A DNA stretch of 64,000 nt from the NCBI RefSeq assembly GCF_025602895.1, contig NW_026516209.1, positions 744,001-808,000 of the forward strand, given 5' to 3'. The first letter of the stretch is position 1, and each line of letters begins with the position of its first letter. Below are positions 55,219 through 64,000 of this stretch, in pieces. Both the position numbers and the translations under genes were made by a program. This DNA is from Polychytrium aggregatum (Eukaryota; Chytridiomycota; Chytridiomycetes; Polychytriales). The notes under the pieces were generated by a model, which did not search any database, had not been told where the DNA came from, and saw only the letters and a program-made list of their open reading frames with translations.

Positions 55219-56410
55219 GGTGGAGTGAGAACGGGAAGAGGATGAATGGGTGAGCGGCCGAAGGATATGCTCTGTTGATGCTTGATCGCCGGGGAATGTG
55301 GCCGCCTTTTATGGGAGGGGGAGAGAACGATATCGGACGACGGACGGCCCTCTCGCTCCCCAATCCGACAGCACCATGACCGGTGCTATTGTCTGCGGCA
55401 GGCAAGGTTTGGGGAATGACGCAATGAGCGCTGCGGGCTCGCTGGCAGACGGCTGCTCCACCACTCGCTGGCGGTCAGATGCCCGGTCAGATGGCTGGCC
55501 AGGCAGCTCCGTTGATTTCTGGAAGGCTCGCGCAGACGCCCGGCTGCGACGCAGGCGGCGACAAGGGGGCGGCCTGTGGCCCAGCGACGCCCTGCGGCGG
55601 GGGCCTGCCGGGGGTCTGCTGGGGTCTGCTGGGCCTGTGGAGATGGAGGCGCTGGTCTGGCGGCGGGCCTGCGGCGAGGGCGGTGGCCCTGTGGAAGTCT
55701 TGTGGTGCTGCTGGTCCTGGAGGAGGAGGAAGGTGGCCCAGCGCCTGAGGACAACGGACATCAACGTTCCCAAGACAATAGCACCCTCACACGTTAACAA
55801 CATTCCCCCAAGATAACAACATTCCCACAGAACAACCACACCCTCGCAAGGCAGATCGAGGATCTTTCCCTCCGTCCACCGATTGCCAAAGTGCGCTTCT
55901 CGCTCCGCTTCCTCTCCCCTCCCCCTCTCCGTACAATGCTTGCCGTGATCCATACGGGCAGATCCCTGGGATGGCGACATCGACTCTGCGCAAGCGCCGG
56001 CGGGAATCCGAACCAGTGCGCAATCGAAGTGTGTGTCAGCGCCGCTGGCTGTCCACTCAAACGGCTCGGCGCTTTCGTCAGCCCATCGGCCGACTCGCTC
56101 GCCGACTGACTTGCTCGGCTGACTTGTCGCCCCCCGCCCTGTCTGCCCGCCCTCGCTTGATTCATGTCCTTCATGTTCGCCTGACCCAGCAGCACTCCCA
56201 CTGGTCCACCAGCCCGCGCTGCCGTCGCCATGGCGGCTCCCATCCGGCGTGATCGACTTCCGACCAGCAGAGCCGCTCTGCCCACAACACCACAACGACA
56301 ATGTCATGATTGTGTCAGCCGCACGGGCAATGTCGACAACAGCTATATTGCTCCCTCGATACCTGTCTCCCCCTCCACATCTCGCTCGAGCCACAGATGC
56401 GATCGACCGC
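55219..56410. other. Intergenic DNA between STF2-like and VAC14 genes
   Basis: About 1.2 kb, GC-rich, both genes on the minus strand. A 479-codon open frame crosses 55309-56748, but it overlaps the last VAC14 exon in another frame and shows no domain. No gene is called. GGGTCTGCTGGGGTCTGCTGGG near 55613-55634 is a short direct repeat. Confidence 0.55.
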
Positions 56411-59400
56411 TCACGAGTGGCCGCCTGCGGATCCAGCCCCAGCGAGTGCGCCAGTGCTGCCAGTGTTGCCGGCGCTGCTAACCCCACCCCGGCTCGTGGC
56501 CTGCTGGGCAGCGAGAGGTGGAGGCACGCCAGAGAGGCTACTGAGGGACGAAGGCTGGCCGCCAACAGATGAAGCACGGCCCTCTTCGCCAACGGCTCCA
56601 GCAGCTCCAGCAGCTCCGGTTGCCCCAGTCTCCTCGGCAGTCGTCTTGGTGCCTCGTCGTCGTGGATGACGCTCCGTTCCTGTGCTGCGGTTGCCTGGAG
56701 ATGGATGGACGGTGTCAGAAAGGTCGAGCGCCCACGGTGCCGACCCACTCGTCGTCGTCAGGGCCGGCCAGACGATCCGCTGTCCCTCGATCGATAGATA
56801 CCACATACTGCCAAGCCCCACTTGCTCACTCTTGCACTCTCGACATGCAAATACCCAAAGCTCGGGGACAGCAACCAACAAAGGTCGTCCACGGGCACTC
56901 GCACTCTGTCGAGAGACATACCGCTCCGACGGGCTCGTTCCTGGCGAGCCTGGACAGCCCTAAAGTGGCTCAGAAGATCTTGCCAGCGGAGAGTTGGCAC
57001 TTCAGAACTCGTAGCTTGACTCTTGATGTTGGGTCGGCTCTGAGGGCTGGCGGCAGGTTCCGTGTGGTGGAGTCAGTTCGTTTGGTGGAGTCAGTTCACA
57101 TGGGACATGATTCCATAGAGGCCACAACACCCCGATCCAAGATGGACATTGCCGGTAGACGCATGTGTGTCAGGGCGGGCCGTTGTGTATCGTGGGCAGC
57201 AGTAGAGCATCCATATCAGGTCAGAGATGTACAGCGGTATCGCCTAGAGACCCCACGTAACGCTCTGGCTCGTGCTCACAGCTAATCTCGCCAGGCAACT
57301 CGCATGCTGCCAGCTCTTCTCTGCTCCAAACCCCTTCGTTCAAAGCCTGCTGGTGGGGGGGGGGAAAGCGCTTTACCTCTTCAGTCCGCTTGAGATCAAT
57401 CCAGTCGGCGGCACCGACGACGGTGGCATCGGGACGTTCGAGTTGGTGTAGAGCATCACCAGGGAGCTGACCGAGTTGAGCCGGTTCTTGAGGGTGGCAA
57501 ACGCAGAGCTCTGGGGCAACAGCATCAGGATCCCGTACAGACACTTGAAGAGATGTGGATAGCGGTCGGGCTCGAGCAGCTGCAGCCGCAGGTACGTGAA
57601 CACGGGCGACTCGATCAGCTGCACCAGCTTGTCGATCTGGATCAAAAAGTTGACCGTGATCTCGAGCTCGGCAAACACCTGCAGGAGATTGGCGGCGTGC
57701 TCGTAGGCTTGCGCAAGCAGGCAGAGCGAGAATGTGGCCACGGGATTATGCGACCACGACCGGTACAGGGCCACAAACAGCAGGAGGCCGTCCTGTCGGC
57801 AAGTTGGATATGCGCAGATACAGAGGAGTGAGTTGGGCGCAGCCTCATGCAGCTCGGCAGGAGAGTGGATCTGGATGCGTGGATCTGGACTCCCATTAGC
57901 CCGTCCCGAAACACCCCCAGCAGATCCATGGACAGTTTGTCCCGGACTCGACATGCTGCGTCCAAGAAATGTCGGCTTACCCGTGTGTCCAAGTTCCGGA
58001 TGCGCTTTCGCAAGTCCGAGAGCTCCGGAGTGGTAATGAGGATGATGTTGAGGTTCTGGACCATGGTCGAAGCAAAGTCCAGGTCCTCGGCATGCTGTGT
58101 CTTGGTCTCGAGGATCTCGGCAAGCGACCGGTAGATGCGCTCCGACTGCAGACTCAGGCACAGCTGGCGGATGATCAGCGTCCCGCGGCTCTCGAGGAGC
58201 TTGCGGTCCGTCTGGAACAGCAGCAGGAGGTTCGTCATGAACCGATTGAAGTATTCTTCGCCAGCATACTGCGAGATGTGGGCCAGGAGCTGAAGGTCCC
58301 GCTTGACGACCTAGAGCGGGTTAACCGATGCATCCACGCAGCCGTTAGAGTTGGGCTCTGACTCGATAAACCACATTCGACTGCATTGTCTTGATCCGCA
58401 CGACTGGCCACAAGCGATACATGGCAAGTCGTCCCCCATTCTTGAAAGGGCACATACCTCCTCCGAGGGATCCGACACGGCCCTGAGGAGCGAGTTGAAA
58501 GTACTTTCGTCTGCAGCCAGGATCTAGAGAGAGAGCGTTGATTCCACAGGATATCGGAAACGGGCGCCCACATCAGTACAAAAGCGTCGGCCGTCCATGG
58601 AAGGAATAGCGTTTCCCCACTCGGAAGCTAGTTTTCCCACCCACACCGCCGAGTGGCAAAAGCCTCGATATGCACCTTCCGCGGAGCCTTCCGATGGAGC
58701 ATGAGAAGCCAGTCCAAAGACGCGGTTCGGGTTTCTTCGTGCTGGTCAAGTAACTTCTGGGTCAAAACCTCGATGGTAAGCTGCAGCTCGAGGGTCTCGC
58801 CCTGCAAAAGCAGGAACTCCATGTTGGGGGGCACGGGCCCGGCATTGCTCGAATCGACTCCGTAAAGACTGCTTGTCGACGCCGACGGGCTCATGTTGAC
58901 CGCAGGAACGCTCGCCTGGAGGCCCATGGACTCGTTTGAGGCCTGCAAAACCACACTCTTGTGGGCGGCTTTGTCGCCGAGGGGAGTGTCTTGAACGAGG
59001 GCGAAGAGATTGGCGTTGGTGCCAGAGGCAGCCGATCGGATGGCTGGGACGTTGTGCGAGATGCTCGGCAGGATCGCGGCGAGCAGCGTCGGGGTGTATG
59101 GCATCATGGTTTCCTTGGCCATCAGAATAAACTCGCTGACCCACTGGATGGCCGTGACCTGGGTCTCGACATCTATCCACAGGATCGGTCGGCAATGCCG
59201 GGACAGTGCGAGTAAGATGCACGCGCAAGCGGCGAAAGAACATGAGTAAACGAGAGATCCCGTGGACAAGAATAGGATGGGTCCACAGGTCGCAGAGGCG
59301 GGCAGCCAAAGATATAGCCCAAGCGCGCAGTGCAACCTGCCGTCAGCTGAGAATCGACGGCGCCCGACCGCCTGGATCGGACGGGTATTGGACGGTATTG

Positions 59401-61265
59401 GTTCTGCTCGAGAATCAGCCGCGCCGCAGTCTCGTATGAGCATCATCACACCCTTGCCCCGATATTCTTACCAGCGCTGACCAGGTGCGGACTGAGGATC
59501 TCGACCATCTTGCCAAAGTTCAAGGCAACCCCTTGTCCGGGAACGTAAGGGTGAGATCCTGCCAGGGATGGCTTGATGATCCTCCCCTGCACGCTGCTGC
59601 GTCCGAGTGAGTTGCTCCAGTTGCCGCTCGGATCGGCGATGGTCGTTCCATCGGCGCCAAAGGACTGCAGACTGGCGCGATCATCGGCATCATGGGCGGA
59701 CTCGGGCCGGCTCTCGGCCAGCTTCTCGGGAGGATGGTAGACGCCGCGCGTGGCCTGGACATCCAGCACATCGCGAATCTCTTTCAGGAACTCGCCGAGG
59801 AGACTGAGGGTCTGCGCCCGGACATCGGGGTTGGGGTCGCTCAGGTACTTGAAGAGGCCGTCGAGGAAGTGCGGCAGGAAGGCGATCAGCTCCAGGTCCG
59901 GGAGATGATCGAGAGTGCGGATCCAGTCGACCAGAAAGATGCGGGTCAGCGGGTTGAGGGTGTTGATGCGTTCGGCGAGGAGCGGAATGAACTTTGGGAT
60001 GTTGAAAGTGGTCTCCTCGACACCGGGCAGGGGATTCAGCGTACCGGGGACGGCGTGCTGGGGGTCGCCGATGCTTGAGTGTGCAGAGTGGGCCAGGGGC
60101 GAAGGCGAGACGGGTCGCAGCAGATGAGGATTGCCGCTGACTGGGGCCGACGAGGACAGCACCGCCAACGACGAGGCTGCGGCGATGGCGTCCGCGGCCA
60201 AGTCGGGGTTGAAGTAAGCCGACTGTTCCGAGACGATGTCCTTGATCAGGCGGTCGAGCAGGTCGGCACCGTTCTTGACCGAGGCTTCCTGGTCGGCCGA
60301 GAGCTGGCGGGGGGGGGAGAGGCGAATCGATGTCCAGCAAACAGATCAGCCGGGGCTTGAGCGCCGGGGATATAGCAGGAAGGCCAGATGCTGCAGCAGG
60401 GAGCCAGGCCAGCCGACGAGCAGTCGTGCATCATACAAGCGTATATTTTCGCAAGCAGCAGGGACCAGTTCGCCGCAACAACAGCCGAGGACTGACTGCA
60501 GCAACCGAAACCCACCCCCGGCCAGGAGGCGGAGCAACGGACATTACCTTGCATAGGGCATCAAAGATTTCGTTGAAGAACCTGAGTGTGTCGCCGCGAG
60601 CGACCTTGGCAACATTGTACATCGATTCACAGGCATAGTATCGCACCCGGGCGTCCTGGTCCGAAAAGCAGCTCAGGATGGGCGGGACGATGGCCTCCAG
60701 GTGTTGCTTGAGGTCCTGCAGACCCGCCAGCCAGGGCGGGCAAGATGGAGCAGATGCAGAGCAAGCGTTCGAGGCCAGTCATTAGCGACAGAGAGCGATC
60801 CCGCACTGGAAGGATCGCCCATAGCTGCGGCCTGGATGCGCTGGCGAGGCCCTGCGGCTCGGCGGCTCGGCGGCTTACCGGGCCGAGGGCGACTGCGGCA
60901 GCAGCGAGCGAAATCAGCCCGCCGTTGCGGGCATTGGGAACGCCCGAGTAGGCAAAGTCGTGTATCAGGCCGTTCAGCAGCTGGGTGATCTTGTGGGGCT
61001 CGTGGGCGGCAGCCAATTCTCTGACGACTCTGCGGGTGTTTGTTGGAACCGATGGCGGGCGATGAGACGGCAGGGCTCGCTGGCTCGCTGGCCGGAGGGA
61101 GGGTGCGGAGGCTCGGCAGCCAGCTGTCCGGGACGCAAATCGAGGGGCGGAGAGACGTTACCTCTCGACTTCAAGGGCAGCGCCCTTTCGCCTCTCGTAG
61201 AGTTTGTCGTTTAGGCCTTTGACCACCGCCTGGGGCAGGGCGTTGAGTCCCGAGGTGACGTCCAT
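56411..61265 (-). CDS. VAC14: VAC14, scaffold of the PIKfyve/Fab1 lipid kinase complex
   Basis: HEAT-repeat scaffold that assembles Fab1/PIKfyve and Fig4 on endosome/vacuole membranes to make PtdIns(3,5)P2. Ten exons: 61265-61162, 61029-60879, 60715-60548, 60303-59472, 59172-58676, 58523-58458, 58310-57981, 57792-57377, 57046-56922 and 56694-56411; every phase closes (990 residues). Vac14 blocks in order: [166 protein letters not shown] and [19 protein letters not shown]. The last conserved piece, [20 protein letters not shown], lies in exon 9. The Gly/Ala/Ser-rich final exon is not conserved with animals. The exon 5 donor GTGCAT is weak but gives an ungapped family match. Confidence 0.93.
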
Positions 61266-61372
61266 AGCGGGGGTATGTATGAGGACAGAGGCGAGATGCG
61301 GGAGGCCAGGGCGATGTCCTGGGTTTTGGGTGGCAGAGACAGCCGTCCCGGTTGGTGACACATGAGCGAGAG

Positions 61373-61430
<58 letters not shown>

Positions 61431-61821
61431 CAGACCAGTGGGAATATCAAAGCTGATGGACCAAAAAAAACACTCTCGCATCGGCAGAATGCATCGGCAA
61501 GAATGCATCGGCGACATTCTTCCTGGGGCCATGTCGGCCGGCCAGTCCATCAAGCGCCATGGCGACACCATCGCCGCGAGGCCGCCCTTCCTCAGCGGCG
61601 CCGTGGGAATCAAAACGCATGCCCAAACAGCGGCTGCTCATGTGCCGCGCCGGGTTCATGTCTGGGCCGTCTGTTCGGGGCCCCGGACGCAGCCGCCGAC
61701 CAGACCCGCCGACCACGCCGATAAATCCGACTTGGACGTCTGGTCTTGCTCAGAGAAGTGCTGGTCTGCCTTTTGCATCTGCCTCCGGCGTCTGCCCTCC
61801 GTCCAGCATTCACTCGCACTC
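61266..61821. other. Divergent promoter of VAC14 and the RING gene, with a (GA)n tract
   Basis: 556 bp between start codons. A perfect GA dinucleotide tract (61376-61428) sits about 110 bp upstream of the VAC14 start. Two copies of GCATCGGC follow near 61490-61512. No gene supported. Confidence 0.6.
61376..61428. repeat. (GA)n microsatellite, about 26 units
   Basis: Nearly uninterrupted AG dinucleotide run; polypurine on the plus strand. Confidence 0.97.
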
Positions 61822-63138
61822 ATGTCCTTCGGAGCCGAGTCCATCGACCTTCTGCTGTATCCAATGCACATGTAGGTCGCAGTGCCGGCGCCGTGCCTCG
61901 CCCGGCTCGCCCAAAGCCAGACCAGAGCCCGTCTGTCCTCGTTGCTGACCCTCGTCCCCGGCTTCCTTCGCCGATCCGTCCGCCACAGCCATTCAATCAG
62001 CTGGATGGGGATATGCGTTGCAACAGCAAGAGACCTGCTCATCATTGGCGTCCATGTCACCGTGACCTCAGTCAACACCAAGGAAGAAGATCGGTTCACC
62101 CCAGTGAGCCTGTGGCTGCTTCTCGAGGCCCTGGTGGCCTACGTCCGTCTGCCCAAGGCAATTCTGTACTACTTTCTGTACCGGAACCCTGCCCAACTCA
62201 ACATGAACTCGCATCGACTCTTTCGAAACTACTCGCTACTGCTCTACCAGGCGGCGCTGTGCTCGTGGGTCTGGGGTAAGCCATTGGGTTTTGCTCTGGG
62301 GCCTTGGACTATCCTGTCCCACATGCACCTCTTTGCCCTGTTCCCTGGCTCTGGTCCGATTTGGTCCGATCTGGTCCGATCTGGTCCGATCTGACTCAAC
62401 CCCGATGCCCTGATTCTCACCCCATCGGCGGATCTGCTCCCAGGTGCGCTGATCATCGTCAAAGAGCAAGTACTGTGGCCGCCCTATCTCGACATGCGGA
62501 TCATGACGGTCGAGATTCTGTTCGGAGCAGCCGTTTGGGTGCTGATCTCGATCGGCGGAGCCTCCATCGTTCTGTCGTCGGCACTGTGTCCTGGGCTCCA
62601 GGTGCCGGCGGGTATCAGGGCCTACATCGAGCAAATGGCCACAATCTTCTCGGGCGCTGTCGTCATCGATCCGCACAATATCCGTCGCTGGTCGATCGTC
62701 CAGAGCGGGCTGACGACTCAAGAAGTGGCCACCCTGCCGGTGCTCCACTACTCCGCCAGCAGCGACACTGAGAGTGCCGTCGAGCGCATGTGTCCCATCT
62801 GCCTGATGGACCTGGAGGAGGGCGAGGCCGTGCGGGAGCTGACATGCGGACATCTGTTTCACCCCGAATGCATCGATCCGTGGCTGCTGGGCCCCAGTCC
62901 CTCGACGATTCCGCACACCCGGAGTGTCTACGGACATCGCACCTGCCCGATCTGCAAGCAGGATGCCTTGGCGGGGATTGTCTATGGCCGCCGCCATGTT
63001 CGGCTGCCGTTTGTTGGGCCGGCCTTTCTCTTCCCGGATCGATCGGGGACTCGGTCTCAGACCAGCAGCCTCCTTCCGAGCGCCTCGTCGTCGGCCCGGG
63101 TGTCTCGCAATCCCTCATACCAAACTCTGTACCCGTAG
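61822..63138 (+). CDS. Membrane-anchored RING-H2 E3 ubiquitin ligase
   Basis: Exons 61822-61871, 62001-62275 and 62444-63138 close in phase, 339 residues. Residues 1-190 are mostly hydrophobic with three or four probable helices (for example MGICVATARDLLIIGVHVTV, LLLYQAALCSWVWGALIIV and ILFGAAVWVLISIGGASIVL). The RING-H2 domain (about 217-270) has CPICLMDLEEGEAV, CGHLFHPECIDPWLLG and CPICKQDA, with all eight Cys/His ligands in C3H2C3 order and an unusually long insert (about 20 residues) before the last CPIC pair. A Ser/Arg-rich tail follows. It is probably an ER, Golgi or vacuolar membrane ligase; substrates cannot be inferred. It is divergent from VAC14. Intron 2 has four copies of a 10-bp unit. 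Confidence 0.85.
62351..62390. repeat. Minisatellite, 10-bp unit CTGGTCCGAT, 4 copies
   Basis: Four tandem copies (the second begins with T) inside intron 2 of the RING-H2 gene. Confidence 0.95.
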
Positions 63139-63449
63139 GCCCCCGCACAGCATCCGTCGAGGATGATGGGGCAGCGTTCGCTAAACGAACGAGACGCTCT
63201 GCTCTTGAAGCCATCTTGGCCGCTTGGCTGTTTCCTGGATCCCTGAATACATGCATACTTCATTCGCCAGCCTCAGTGGCTGTTCATGGCCATCTTTCCC
63301 ACCGGCCCAGTTTCCTCCGACGAGTTTGCCACCATTCCGCGTCATCCAGTCGCCCATCCTGCCAGTCTCTCTCAGCTCCATCCTGCTCCCAGATCAGCAG
63401 CGGCTGCTCCCGGCCCACAGCAATACCGTCAGCACCATAACCCCGCGCC
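63139..63449. other. Intergenic DNA between the RING and dCMP deaminase genes
   Basis: 311 bp between tandem plus-strand genes. No element is seen; it must contain the dCMP deaminase promoter. Confidence 0.6.
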
Positions 63450-64000
63450 ATGATCGTTGGACTGGTCGGACCCCCGAAATCGGGCAAGACAGCAGTGGCA
63501 TCGTTCTTGCTCAAGCACCTGGGCTTCTGCCAGATCTCGCTGGCGACGCAGCAGGACGGCCTCCCCGCCATCGAGGATGATGCCCACATTGTCGTGGCCA
63601 CCGCCGAGGCCCTGATGGATCACATCACTCAGAACTGGACCCACAACTTTGTCCTGGATGGCATCGAGAGTCTGTCGCTGATCGAGACCCTGTCGATCCG
63701 TCCGTTCTTCCTGCTGGTATCCGTCGACTCGCCCATCTCCATGCGCCTTGCTCGCCAGCTCCCCGACCCGATGCAGCACAGAGACCCGGGGCAGCTGCTC
63801 CAGTTCATGAGCCAGGACGACGACTGGAAGTTTGGCAAGACCAACGGCAAGGAGTGCATGGAGCGGTCGGCCCTCAAGATCGTCAATGCCGAGACCTTGG
63901 CGAGTCTCTATGCGCAACTGCAGCGCCTCGACATCACCAACCCCATCCGACTGCGACCCTCCTGGGACACTTACTTTATGAAGCTATGCAATCTCGCGGC
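63450..64000 (+). CDS. DCD1: Deoxycytidylate (dCMP) deaminase, 5' part, cut by window end
   Basis: Converts dCMP to dUMP for dTMP synthesis. Only the first 183 residues are in the window. The N-terminal part is the kinase-like domain found in fungal dCMP deaminases: a P-loop-like GLVGPPKSGKTAVASFLLKH at residues 3-22, HNFVLDGIESLSLIETLSIR, and SVDSPISMRLARQL. It is followed by RLRPSWDTYFMKLCNLAA, the exact lead-in to the deaminase domain in Dcd1 proteins. The zinc-binding HAE and PCxxC motifs lie beyond position 64000. Unlike many family members the P-loop looks intact (GxxxxGKT). The start is the first Met of the domain. The frame is open to the window edge. Confidence 0.88.
   Translation, partial: MIVGLVGPPKSGKTAVASFLLKHLGFCQISLATQQDGLPAIEDDAHIVVATAEALMDHITQNWTHNFVLDGIESLSLIETLSIRPFFLLVSVDSPISMRLARQLPDPMQHRDPGQLLQFMSQDDDWKFGKTNGKECMERSALKIVNAETLASLYAQLQRLDITNPIRLRPSWDTYFMKLCNLA

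Noticed and set aside
55309-56748. 479-codon open frame on the minus strand
   Set aside because: Overlaps the last VAC14 exon in another frame and has no recognisable domain.

Overview
The window is 64 kb of nuclear DNA from a zoosporic fungus, most likely a chytrid (Chytridiomycota). The genes are split by short GT-AG introns (40 to about 550 nt), the intergenic DNA is GC-rich with CT-rich leaders, and the gene set is fungal: an Nst1-like acidic coiled-coil protein, a NOT4 with the fungal/animal domain layout, an STF2-like protein and DCD1. Two things point away from yeasts and moulds. One is an EF-hand/WD40 gene of the WDR49 type, a family tied to cilia and flagella. The other is a secreted tyrosinase carrying six WSC domains, an architecture known from chytrids. 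No rRNA, tRNA, CRISPR array or prokaryotic operon was found.

Layout. 0.3-6.3 kb: a NIPA-type magnesium transporter and a seven-helix receptor-like protein resembling STE3. 7.1-8.3 kb: a small membrane-protein candidate abutting a decayed Tc1/IS630-type transposon. 8.3-14.5 kb: the complex I assembly factor CIA30/NDUFAF1 and a three-RRM Nam8/Ngr1-like protein. 15.4 kb: a second fragment of the same transposon. 15.6-25.7 kb (minus strand): a large coiled-coil protein, NOT4 ubiquitin ligase and a TraB-domain protein. 26.6-28.6 kb: a single-pass protein with a Cys-rich ectodomain and a cytoplasmic SH3 domain. 29.1-29.6 kb: a 5'-truncated LINE with a poly(A) tail and a 14-bp target-site duplication. 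30.4-38.1 kb: a Rieske protein, a Cyp40 cyclophilin, the HUT1 nucleotide-sugar transporter and an eight-helix membrane protein. 38.8-44.8 kb: the WDR49-like gene, an 84-residue orphan just upstream of it and a 68-residue single-pass protein. 45.8-47.3 kb: a triose-phosphate-translocator family member. 47.8-53.1 kb: the WSC-tyrosinase, built of repeated exons with a near-identical internal tandem duplication. 54.6-64 kb: an STF2-like protein, VAC14, a membrane RING-H2 ligase and the 5' part of dCMP deaminase, cut by the window end.

The genes are not a pathway cluster; this is mixed housekeeping, membrane, secreted and flagellar content. Several neighbours are divergent and share promoters (Rieske/Cyp40, HUT1/eight-helix protein, 68-aa protein/translocator, VAC14/RING). 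Exon joins were worked out by hand from splice signals, frame continuity and family alignment from memory. Where phases closed exactly and the joined protein matched a known family I give high confidence. Intergenic DNA is rich in minisatellites, many with a 10-bp unit.
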